From NCBI GenBank assembly GCA_015501055.1, contig JADNYV010000033.1, positions 62,001 to 126,000 on the forward strand: a stretch of DNA of 64,000 nucleotides. Reading direction: 5' to 3'. Under the pieces are notes generated by a model. The model searched no databases. It was not told the DNA's origin and worked only from the letters and a program-made list of their open reading frames with translations. Positions 1 through 10,900 of this stretch are shown here, piece by piece. The translations under genes were made by a program, and so were the position numbers. Positions within the stretch are counted from its first letter, which is position 1, and each line of letters starts with the position of its first letter. This DNA comes from Mucidula mucida (lineage: Eukaryota > Basidiomycota > Agaricomycetes > Agaricales > Physalacriaceae).

Positions 1-1414
1 GCACATTACTTTGCGTTCAAGCTGTCATTCAGACTCTCAAGCACAAGCACAGGTCTTCCTGGATACAGATTCTGCGCTGAGCTTCCAATACACGGAACCC
101 TCATGTCCTCCGAAAAATCGATTAACTGTTTCTGGTTTAGCACCAAACTTATGATCTACGAACTTCAAACAACAACTTCTTCCCCAACACGTTGCAAAGA
201 ACGACCGCCTTCTAAACTTGGGTGCAATGCAGTGCCGGACGTATTCAGCAGAGGTGAGGACAAAGCATATCGAAATCTTCAAGCATAAAACAGGTGTTTC
301 CATATCGAAGAAGGCATCGGTGATTATGCATTCTGACTGGTAGGCTCTCTATCCCCAATCCATGTTTGAAAAGTTAACGCTCGAACGCGACCGGCGCATA
401 GTCGGGATTGATTATCAAATGCAGAATCTGTCGCGGGGCTCTGTTGTCGATATTAAGGCAAACTGAGATTGAGAGGCACCGGGCGAGACGTAGAAAGGGT
501 AATTTCGACCTTTAGAACTCAGAGCCTGGTGACGACGGGCGCCGGGCGGCTCCGCGGCCCGCGGCGGGCTCACGTCTTTCAGCCACATGACCTTCCTTAG
601 ACTTAGAACTGCTCAGTGCTAATGCGACAAGGAAACGTTCAACGTGAGCTGAGGCGACGTCCCGCCTATACCGACCAAAAACGAACAAATGCCAGCATCA
701 TGGACAAATTTATACCTCGCCGGCCGCTCATTTCTTCCCTGGTCTTGCTCTGAACTGGTGATGGCGTGTACCACATGTGTCCGGGTCGACCTATGCTGGG
801 GATTTTCTCAGCACTGTCAAGCCAGGAAACCACGACTGCCAGTAATACGACAAACTGGAGATCCGGAGCCCTCACGCCTTGCCGCACATCCCACGAAGCC
901 ATTCTATTCTCAGTTTTCGATCCCTCTAAAGAAAAACAAATGACAGTAATTCGCTGTTCAGGATATGTACACGGTTTCTCGATCTCAGACTGTGGGAGCT
1001 TCGCGTTCTATGAGATGCTGCTGATGGGTAAAATATCGTCTTGTGAAATACCTGGTATCACGCGGAACCTGTATACGCCGCGGTCCAAGTCCATTCCGCG
1101 TTCAAACATTCTCCTGACTATCTCATAGTAACACCTACTACTTGCCTTGAAGGTACGTACGTTTATTTTGCGCAATCTTAAAGTGTAATCTGATGCTCTC
1201 AAGCCGGTGTCTAGTCCAAGCTGAAAGTGCCTGTCGTGAGAAATGTGAACACGGTTGATCCTATTAGTAAGTAGACAGAGAGGCGTGACTCATCTTACAA
1301 TAGGTAAAGGACACGGATTGCCGCTAAACGTAGAAGTTGTCGCTTCTTTGTCTAGGTCAATCGACCTATCACGAAGTCGTATAAAGAGCGGGATGATTTT
1401 CTAGCACCTTAACG
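1..1414. other. Intergenic, no supported gene
   Basis: Only short overlapping ORFs on both strands, none with a recognisable motif or a coherent intron pattern. A very GC-rich patch lies at about 530-575. I cannot assign a function. Confidence 0.5.
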
Positions 1415-2822
1415 ATGCTCGTGCTTGCTTGCGTCGCGGTTTTGGGATTAATCATCTGCCTGGGTGTTGAAGGGCGCCAATGGAACGACACAGGAGTCGG
1501 AACTATCATCTTCGAAGAAGCGTGGACGATCCCAGAACTCGCATCTCAGTCAGGGTACGTGCAATTCCTAACCGCGTAGGTTGCTGATATATCAATGTAC
1601 GGCTGCAGCACTCTTGCGCCCCCCTTTAGTGAGTGCTGCGACGTATCATTGTCATGTACAGCTTTGCTAATATACTCACAGACCAGACCATCGACGACCT
1701 CCTCGCTAATCTCCTTGACATACATAATCAGCGTCTCGCCCATATGGACGCTACCGGTGTTGACTTTGTGCGTCCATCTCCTACATTCCGCCTCGAGCTT
1801 ACCACCTATGAATAGATGGTATTGTCGTGCGCCTCGCCCTGCATACAAGGTTTCGCAGACGCCGCGAACGCATCAGCTATGGCGAAGACGGTGAACGATG
1901 CCCTTGCTGACCAAATTGCGAACAACACTCTGCGTTTCGGGGCATTCGCCTCCCTCGCGATGCAGGACCCCGCCGAGGCAGCGCTTGAGCTTAACCGCAC
2001 AGTAACAGAGCTTGGATTCCTCGGAGCACTGATTAATGACTATCAAGTATCCGGGACGGAGGACAATAGTGTGTTGGAGCTATTTCTTGTGGGGGAGGGT
2101 GAACACTGATTTGTGGCGCAGCGACGTTCTTGTTCTACGATACGCCAGCATATGACGTCTTCTGGCAGATGGTAGTTGACCTCGACGTGCCAGTCTATTT
2201 CCACCCGCGGACGAACCCAGACCCTGTTGGGACTCTGCTCTACGGGACGCAGCCATTCATTAGAGGCCCAGTACAAGAATTTGCCAATACACTAGCAAAT
2301 CACATTCTTGCACTATGTACCAACGGCGTATTCGAGTTCGTACGCTATGCTTAAGCGATCTGCGTGTTACTAACCAGCCGAATCCATAGCCGTTTCCCGA
2401 CACTCAAGATCATCTCAGGCCACCTTGGCGAACGCATCCCCTCTGACCTCTGGCGCATAAATGATCGTACGCGTACTATCCATCCTTCACAAGTCTAACA
2501 CTTACCCCCGAACCAGAGCTCCTCCGCCAGGTCGTCAAAGGACTGCCCATGCGCCAAAACATAACTTTCTACCTGCAGAACAACGTATTCGAGACCACCT
2601 CTGGCAACTTCGGAACGGAGCTCTTCCTATTCCACTCTCGCAGATCGGCATGGATCGCATCTTGTACTCGGTTGATTACCCTTCGTGTCAATGGAGCAGG
2701 GTGAATCATGGTTGAATGGCACCCTGGTGGGGACTGCTAGCCTTCCTGGGGCCTTGAGTCCGACCGAATTGATGGAACTGAAGAGGGGAAGGGCAATCGA
2801 ATTACTGAAGCTGAATGACTGA
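1415..2822 (+). CDS. Amidohydrolase-2 family decarboxylase-like protein, secreted or membrane-anchored, with frame breaks
   Basis: Resembles the ACMSD / 2,3-dihydroxybenzoate and gamma-resorcylate decarboxylase branch of the metal-dependent amidohydrolases (TIM barrel, usually non-oxidative decarboxylation of aromatic acids). The first residues (MLVLACVAVLGLII) form a signal peptide or anchor. Five phase-consistent introns: 1555-1661, 1768-1815, 2069-2121, 2336-2389 and 2467-2516. Family landmarks are DVPVYFHPR (barrel His), FDRFPTLKIISGHLGE, and GMDRILYSVDYP with the C-terminal Asp. After exon 6 the reading frame moves by -1 near 2636-2641 and again near 2676-2682; with both shifts accepted the protein runs to the TGA at 2820. 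The gene is therefore either a recent pseudogene or carries two sequencing deletions. Substrate is unknown, and no neighbouring catabolic genes are visible. Confidence 0.75.
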
Positions 2823-3213
2823 GTTGTGGCGTTAAAATATCCAATGATATGATCAAGCAATACGCGCCAATTCTGGAAACGGGACAGCATGTCAGACGTC
2901 CTGGTGAAAAGTGCATTCGATGAATAGAAAGACATTCCCGAGGGGCAACAAAACCGAGCAAAGGTACGAAAGGAATCGACGGCTCCTGTGAGCCCACATC
3001 CTGCCGCTCCGTACAATTCTGCAGGCTTGGCTCAGACGACAATAGGAAAGAAGAGTGCGGGCGGAGTAATATTGTTCTACCACAATTTTTTCCAAAGTCT
3101 AAAGTTATGTCTAGTTGATGTAAAAGTTGGGCAAAAAGCGTATCGTGCCGTCTATGAAGGTCCTTGTGTACCGAAAAGAAAATGATGGTTTGAAAAGTCT
3201 GATGTGGCGGCGA
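2823..3213. other. Intergenic, convergent 3' ends
   Basis: Lies between the amidohydrolase stop and the F-box gene stop. I see nothing in it beyond presumed 3' untranslated sequence. Confidence 0.5.
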
Positions 3214-4682
3214 TCACTGCGCAGTCACACTCAATGAATGAGAAACCTTGCCCGAAACGGCAGCTTCTTCCACAACCTGAATATAATGCCCAGCAGAATC
3301 GCGCAACACTGGCCCGACGGTCTTCTCCGGATGAGTTGCGGGAGGCATCTCCCTAGGCCGACAGGAGAGGGATAGGGAGACGAGATAGGGCCACGACGGG
3401 ATAGCTTCGAGAATGTCGTACTAAGCAAAAAGTAAGAAATAAGCAGAGAACACGAAGAAACGATCGCACCGTGATATGCTCCGTCGACACCTCGTTGCAG
3501 GAGCAAATGTCGGTGATATGGGAAAGGCGTCGGCAATTCTTCAGCACCTGCAGTGACTGCTTCGAAATGTACCAGTCAACCGCCTCAGATTGATTGTTGA
3601 GGGCTAGGCGCTGGAGCGTCCTCTCGTGCCGAGGAAGAACCTGCGTCCAGAATATGCTCCCGGCAACCATAGAATCCCGACCTATGGTGAGGTCGAGAAC
3701 CTCCAGACCACTGTACGACGCAAGATAGTGAAGAAGCTCTTCAGATATCTCCGGAAGGCTCAACTCCCGCAGACGAACACTCGCTTGTTCCAGCTTGGAC
3801 CAGATACCCTCATTTCGACCTGGAGCTGCGGACCCAATGGTAAGCAGTTGGAGGTTCTTCAAACGAAGCGCAGGGAGATCAACAATGGCCAACGCGCCGC
3901 CAACTACGAGGGCCTCCAGCTCGCAATCCTCAGGAAGAAATTCAAGATTGAGCTCCTCGTAATGTGAGGAAGCTAGCGATAGACGGCGAAGACGGGGATG
4001 AAGAGCGCAGAACGTCGAGACCAGTTCCGGTGCATAGTTACCGGAGAATGTGAACGTTTTCAGATGCGGAAACTGGGTGTCCGCAATAAATGGAGGACAC
4101 TCTGATAAGTTCTCGAGTGCAAAGGTCTCGATGGGACAGTGTTCTGCCATCAGCTTCGCGGTCTGGAGGAAGTAGGCCGAGGCGCCATTCGTTATCGTCC
4201 ACCTACGTGCACAATTAGCTAACGAGAACGGGAATCAGAAAGGAGAAGGCGTACTGCACGTGTTTTAACGAAGTGAAGAACTGGATGCTCTCGTTGAACG
4301 AGTCTTTGAGTTGGTTGGGGTAACGCGCCAGTATAAAGCAGTAGTAGCTATCCCATGGTGGCTGGAAAGGCGTGACAAGGTTCAGATCTTTCACGAACTT
4401 GGCAGGCGAGTCGGCGTGGCCAGAACGCAGCCTTTCAAGTAGTCGAACGCGACTCTGCAGCCATGAGCCGGAGCCGTACGCGTCGAATTTGAAGCTTATT
4501 TCAGCGAAGAGCAGAGGTCGGCAGACACAATTGTTCCGCCTATTGGTGCGTCTCGTTTGCTTGAGAGCCACTATGTCGAGCTGCCAGGACGAGTCGTTAG
4601 TCCTTGCGTACGATATGAACCGAGGCCAACTTACATGAGAGAAGATCTCGTAGAGGAGTTCTGTTGGGAGAATGTCGGACAT
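3214..4682 (-). CDS. F-box protein with leucine-rich-repeat-like C-terminus
   Basis: Presumed substrate receptor of an SCF ubiquitin ligase. The N-terminus MSDILPTELLYEIFSHL is a typical F-box start (Skp1-binding helix). Further on are LRR-like strands (FPHLKTFTFSGNYAPEL, LRRLSLASS, GLEVLDLTIG). Three introns with consistent phase: 4581-4634 (GTAAGT donor, ACTAAC branch), 4203-4254 and 3421-3469. The last exon reads YDILEAIPSWPYLVSLSLS and ends at the TGA at 3214. An in-frame ATG 39 nt upstream (4721) is also possible; 4682 is chosen because the F-box follows directly. Large lineage-specific F-box/LRR families are common in mushrooms, so the target cannot be inferred. Confidence 0.8.
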
Positions 4683-5831
4683 GGTGGTATCGACTGGGAG
4701 AAGATACAATGCGGGTGGCAAGCAAGTTAAATGTAAACAATCGCGCTCTTTGCATGTCGCTATAAAGGTTCCAGATAACCATGTTTCCGGTCGGGACCGG
4801 AATAGACGCGATGGAAGGTATGAACTCGGACAACGAGGGAGCGGTCTCGGCTATGTCGTAGGGGCGAAAGTCGCAGGCGAAAACATCCAGATGCTGAAAT
4901 GAAATTCCATCGCTCACTACATTACGGAAGAAGAGTCGTGTACGCGAATCCTGCGACAAGTGGAGCGCATGAACAAGGCAATCTGAGGCACATTGGAAGC
5001 TCGTGGCAAAAGAGAGAAGACATAGGGCCAGACGGCATCGTTCAAGCGCATTGGCGGTTGCGCCGAGAGGTGCGTGGATCGTGGCTGTGTCCACATCTTT
5101 CTTCCGGCCGTTGCCGCAGGGCTTTACTTGTGCCAGAACGCTGCCGCTTTGTGGCTTAGACGCGCCGTAGCTTCAAACATAGACAGCCTCCTGCAACGCC
5201 TCTCAGTCAATAGGTTGTCTGGCATCACTCCCTATTGTTGATAGAAGTACCGAAACGCAGTGCCCTGAGTCTGAGTGCTTCCACATAGCTTGGGTTGAAA
5301 TCTCAGTTTTGAGCTCACTGAGAAGCACTAGATGACTGAGATACTGAAATAATTTGGCGGCTTGCTAACGCGCCCGTCCCAGGATTAGATATTTGGATCC
5401 TTATACTCAGACTGTATCTCAAGTTTGCCACCTCTCAAGTACATCCATTCTTGGTATTTTCTTCAGACTCTATCTTGTTTCCTGAATGATGGCCTAAGCA
5501 GTTTGATCTCTGAATGAAAACTACCCTCGAGTGCCTAGTACGAATACCCTGCTTGTATTGATCGTATTCGAAGTTTAACTTGTTCGGAAATGACCGCCGC
5601 CGTGCGCCACCAACCTGAGGACGCCGGCCACGATTGAAATGTATCCATAGTCAGGTTCAAGCCAGTCCTTTCATACTAGTATTAAAAATGTAGCGGTGAA
5701 TGCTACACAGACGTCTACAGTACATATATCATAGATGGGTAGTTACACAGAACATCGAGATACAGACACAACAAGAAGAGAGTACATAATACGACAAGAG
5801 GTAGGTAGGAATAAATAGGGTTACGAGTGCA
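4683..5831. other. Intergenic, about 1.1 kb
   Basis: A 165-codon minus-strand ORF (4597-5094) overlaps the F-box start region, but it has no motif and no intron support, so I do not call it. The part near 5640-5831 is probably the 3' region of the G-alpha gene. No promoter or repeat was recognised. Confidence 0.4.
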
Positions 5832-7189
5832 TTACACAAACTCGGCACTCCTCAAATGGTCCCTCAGGATACCGTCATGGACAGTTCTGAGAGTGATAGC
5901 GGTGGCCTTTGTATCTGTGACACTAGTGGGATAAAGATAGACTGCTCTGACAGCGTCTGAAGGAGCGTGGGCTTTAGAGAGGTCCTTGAACTTGTCGCGC
6001 ATCCACTTGACGACGGGCCCAATCTCGTTCTCACCAGAGTAGTTCGTCACATACCTGCCAAACTGCGCGCCAGAGCGGAGTTTGCGCTTGAGCAGGTCGC
6101 ACTTGTTGAGGAACACGATGAGCGTCGTGCGCGAGAGCAGTTTGGTCGCGACGATGAAGCGCCAGATGCGCATCGTGTCGTCAAGGCGATTCATGGTCGG
6201 ATCCTCGGAGAGAGGGAGGTCGAAAGGCGATAGAGCTAGTGTCAGTGTCAGATTAGCGTGAAACGCCGTGCGAATTAGGACTCACGAGCAAGGAAGATGA
6301 TAGCATTGATGTTTTCAAAGAATGGCAGCCAAGCGTGGCGCATCGTTCGACACCCGCCGACGTCGTAGATGACCCAGTCGCGTCCAAAGTCCGGGTGTAG
6401 ACCAGCAGCCTCTGTCGCCAATCCGGGGTAAATGGATCATACCAAACATCAAAATAGCGCACTTACGGCTTCCACTGAATCGTATCCGCCACTCTTGTAC
6501 GCCCGTTGTTCGTAACCGGGCCCTTACGACGTCGTCATCAGAGGGCACATAGTCGGATGCACAGACCCGCTCGAGGTCGTTGAGAAAGAAGCCAGAGGTC
6601 TCCTCTATATGCACAGACCGCGACGCCGATTCGTATAGCGTGCGAATGTCAGGTAGACAAGCCGCGAGAATGGCCTGGGCGGCAACGTCGTCTGCCTGGG
6701 GTAGGTGGGTCATCGCGCGCACGGCTAGCTCAGAACTGGGCATTTCGGGCGTGACCTCGAGCGCAGAGGCGCCAAAGCGGCGCTTAAGATCAGCTTCGAC
6801 ACGCCGTAGCGGGGCCAGCCGTAGCTTCAAGAGCGAGTCTGTCGAGTCCTCCAGTAGCGCGTGCACACTTCGGATCACGTTGAGCTGCACTACGGACCGC
6901 CACGACGCCCGTTCCCGCGTCCATTCCTCGAGATCGTAGGCAAGCCGTAAGTCTGCGATTAATCGTGAGAACTGGGATATGGATGAATATTTGACGCACT
7001 TTTCAACGTCGTGCTTTTACCACTCTCGCTCTGCCCGAGCAACAGCACCCTAACCAGGCCCTTTTCCCGCTTGTCGCGCGTCTTCTTCTCGGCCTTGAGT
7101 GCGTCGTCGATGGCGTCGCTGACACGTTGAGCCTCAGAGTCGTGGTGCGTGAGGGCGGCAAACGGGTCCTGCTCTGAGAGGATCGCCAT
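5832..7189 (-). CDS. Non-canonical heterotrimeric G-protein alpha subunit
   Basis: G-alpha proteins bind GTP and relay signals from GPCRs at the plasma membrane. Four exons; the introns are 6953-6999 (phase 1), one after the switch-I exon, and one after AIIFLA. Motifs in order: P-loop LLLGQSESGKST (canonical GAGESGKST), an alpha-helical domain, switch I RARLRTTGVQE with the arginine, switch II DVGGCRTMRHAW, NKCD for guanine recognition, and TSVTDTKAT in place of TCATDT. The catalytic glutamine of DVGGQ is cysteine and the first P-loop variable positions are Q and S, so intrinsic GTPase activity may be altered. There is no MG myristoylation start (MAILSEQ). Divergent G-alphas of this style are expanded in Agaricomycetes. 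Confidence 0.9.
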
Positions 7190-7966
7190 GCCGGGACCCA
7201 CGATGGGTGGTGGTGGTGATAAAGAGGCACTTAAACTTTTTGACGTCCTTCTTTGACCGGAAAATTCCCGCTGACAGCGGTCGCTAGTTTCCAATCATAG
7301 CTTCATTTAAACATGCACCCATGAACCTCCAACTGGTCAATTTCCCTGAGGTGGATATGATCGTTCCGAAGGATGATATTCGAGCACCGGATAGATAGAT
7401 AAAAAACATATTGAAATTCCGTCCCGATTGTACCTCTTAGGGGCAGAGCTCAATTCGCGTCGGGCCACCCGCCACGCGCGCATTGTACCGACAATCGGGG
7501 GTGGCGGGATAAGTACCATTTCGATATGAACATAAAGCCATTACGGCTGTTAGGGGAAGCCTTGTTCCTGGTCATGGACTTGAAACAGTACAGGTGAACC
7601 TAACATGGGAGAAACACCACTTCCATCAACCATCTGATCCCAGGTGAAGTTCTCCAGTAAACCAATCAAAACCTGAGCAAGAAAACTTGTCTCCTAGGGA
7701 GCAATGACATGTTCCTTTGTACATCCCAGACAGCAAGTTCGTGGACGCCACAAGTTTCATCTAGATTTTTTGTTTACATCCATAGCAGGACTGCCCAAGC
7801 CGACTGTCACAATCGGAAAAGATCTCTACCTCCGAAAATGACCACCTCGGTCATGGCCCGAAGAGCGAACAACTCGGCAACATCAATGGATGTCAAAAGT
7901 ATGATTGGCACAAGCAACACGAACATGTATTGACTGCAAAAAAGTAGCAATGGATCACTCATAAAG
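7190..7966. other. Intergenic
   Basis: Presumed G-alpha promoter (7190 to about 7500) and HFM1 3' flank. No clear TATA box and no supported ORF. Confidence 0.45.
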
Positions 7967-10900
7967 TCAGGGTATGATTTCAACTGCACCACTGTTTAAC
8001 CACGCCTCCACCTCCGCAAAGTCGTCTACATCGTTCGCCTCTTCCATTAATTCGTGTTCCACAAGATGCGAGGGTCTGAGAGCAGCAACAAAGTCAACGA
8101 CGGAGCTTCCTTCGTCTATAGTAAGATCCGGTGTCGACGTTACGATATCGATGTTGGAATCAAGCACAAAATCGTCGGGGTAGTCTCCTCCGTGTCTCAT
8201 ATCAACGTCCGGCTCTTCCGCCAAAGACGGTGTTGCTTCGTCGATGATCACTACATCGTCATCTTCCTCGTCCGTATCGATAAACAGCGTGTCCTGCCTC
8301 TGTAAAGATTGTCAATACGGAAGGAAAGTATACTTTGAAGTAGGGTTAGTTTACCTTGCGCGGGATATCCATCACCTCAACATTCTCATTAAGCCTCATC
8401 CGTTTCGGTGGCGGTGTTGCAGGGGAGAGAGACAGTTGGCTTTTGTTAGGAATAGGAGATTGAGGAAGACGTGTAAAGAATAAGCCGTCAGAAGGGAGGC
8501 CGCGAATGAGGTCATCTAATTCGGAGTCAGGAAAGTCGTCGGAAGAAACGCGCTTTCGAGCGGTAGAAGCGTTCAGGATTTCATGAGCCTCAGGAAGATC
8601 GTCGTCGTCAGAATTTGAAAGATCCTGAGGACGAGGTGGAGAGGCATTAGGGTCCTTCAGGTCTGCAAAGGCGATATCCGTGTCAATGATACGGGGTTCC
8701 TTCCGCTTTCGCTTCAGTTCTGAGCTAGGTTCGAGTTTGAGACGTTGACCAGGTGGTAACTTGAGGTTGTTTTCAACATTGGTACTCTTGTGGAGGGCTT
8801 CCAGGCGGTCAATCGTATGGTCCTTAGGTGTGATCTTCTTTTTCTCTAGCTGTTTATCGAGAGGTTTCGAGGCAGCAGCGTTGCTCTTCGTCGTATGCGA
8901 TGATGACGGCTGCGTGGTAGCTGGCTTTTTGGGAGGTTTCGGCAAACCCTCGCGACAGCTGTGATGAAAGAAAGAAGCGTTCTCGAGGGATAAATAAAAT
9001 ACTTACCAGAGATGTCGACACTTCTGTTTGTCCTTGCAGGTATGATTGCACCTGCACTACAAATTTAGCGGTGAGAGACCAGGAGCGTCGTCAGCTTACA
9101 TGTAGTTCCCGTTCGGCAGCTTCTCTGTTTCCGGTTTGACTACGACGTTTTTACTTGGTGCTTTTTCTGTGATCTTGCTTTTCGCTGCTACGGACGAGAG
9201 ATGAGAGTCAGTAGGCAACGAACGCCGGGACTGTAGGCACGAACGACGAGGCTGTGTCAGATCTTGCATGACAGGCTTTGCGTCAATTTCCATCTCGTCT
9301 TGTTCATTCATGTCCATGTTCGCCCAGAAATCGGGGTCGTCTTCCAAGCCTTCCAAATCAGCTTTCTAAAAGACATTAGACGAAGGAAGCGTGACCAATA
9401 TGACACAGACGATAGCATTCGGTGGTCGAGTGTTCCTTGTAGGATATTCAGAGGAAGGTATGTCGGGCTTGTACGTCTTTGTCACTGTTAATCCGGCGAA
9501 CGATTCCTGGACGATACTATTGAGTATGATATCGCTCAAGGCCACGACAGCAGCCTTACAGAACTGATGTAGACATTTATGGATTGACTTGGTTTCTCGA
9601 GTACGGCGGTTATCTCGAATGTCTTGTTCTCCGCCAAGGACTTGGTCCTGTGAACGATGAGGCGTTATTCACAATTCGCAGACTCGCTTACGAGATACGA
9701 CGAAAATCGAGTAGGTCCATGTCGGATGTGAGAGTGAGAATGGCGGTCATGTTTAGTGATCGACCTTTAGACTTCTTCGATGTCTTTGAATTTCCAGGGT
9801 CATCTGCTATACCGCACTCGATGGTCAGGTCAATTTCGACAGGTTGCTGACCGTGGCTTGTCCGGACGTCGGTCTCCTTGACTCGCAGAGTATACAACGG
9901 AAATTCTCGCACTAGCGCTAACATTTCTAATCCAAAAGGCGGACGGCGATTTAAAAGCTGCGCTTAAGATGAGAGCGAGGAATTTACGGGATGCGAGAAA
10001 CTTACTGTTTCAAGTCTCGATGAGTCCTGTTTTCGTAAAATGTTCAGCGACGTTATACCGTGTTCTGCGAGAACCTGGTGAGTACAACTGAGCAAAATAT
10101 GACGACATAATCAGATATAAAATATACTTTTAGCCTATTAAGCGACATGAGGTGACGTTGACCGTGAAAACGTGGGGCTTACGATTTCTCTCCAATAGTG
10201 TCAATTTGGCGAAGGACCACAGGTCGATCCTCCCATGCTTTTGCAGTCAAGCAGCGTAACCTATCGGGCTGAGTTTGAGCATAGGTTGCAAAGTTGAACC
10301 TACACTTCAAATCCGTGCTTCAACTGCGCTCCGCGTTTCTTGGTGATCGCTACTTCCACGACAGCTGTTGGTCAAATGAGCTAAATCCAGGGCAGTGATG
10401 TGGCGCAAAAAACCTCTTGCGATCCGGGAGACATGCCGGAAAATACTGAATGCTTCCAATTGAGGTTGACTATCACCCGTCTTGTATTCCGGAGAACTCA
10501 AAGAGATGCCACCCAACACAGCCTGAACGACGGTGTCTCAGTCACAGTCGCCAGCAAGATCAGACGTCGAACCTGAATGAGAAGGAAAACCTTGTCCGAC
10601 GTCCGTTCCACCTTCTTGACGTCGAAACGGATATCATTGTGTTTCCTCAGTTTGTTGAGATACTTGAAACACGATATTGACGGCGGATGGGAATCGAAAC
10701 GATGATGCTTACAGTCTTTTCGGAAGTCCGCATCTTCGATTCCGTTAGCCTATCAAAGGTTAGTCCATTATCAATGGAAGCACTGCTGGTGGCATACTCT
10801 TCTGACATAGATATCATCTCCATCTGACAAGTCGCTCAGTGTGAGAAAGAATAAGGACCGGCAACATGATTGCATACAATGTCTCGAGGATTGGGCTTCT

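Noticed and set aside
530..575. GC-rich patch as rRNA or origin
   Set aside because: Too short and without recognisable rRNA sequence or repeats.
4597..5094. 165-codon minus-strand ORF upstream of the F-box gene
   Set aside because: Overlaps the F-box start in another frame, no domain, no intron signals.
6953..6999. Apparent frame break after the G-alpha P-loop
   Set aside because: The nearer CAG would leave a 28-nt intron and the wrong frame; the next CAG gives a 47-nt intron and LKNLRLAYDLEEW in frame.
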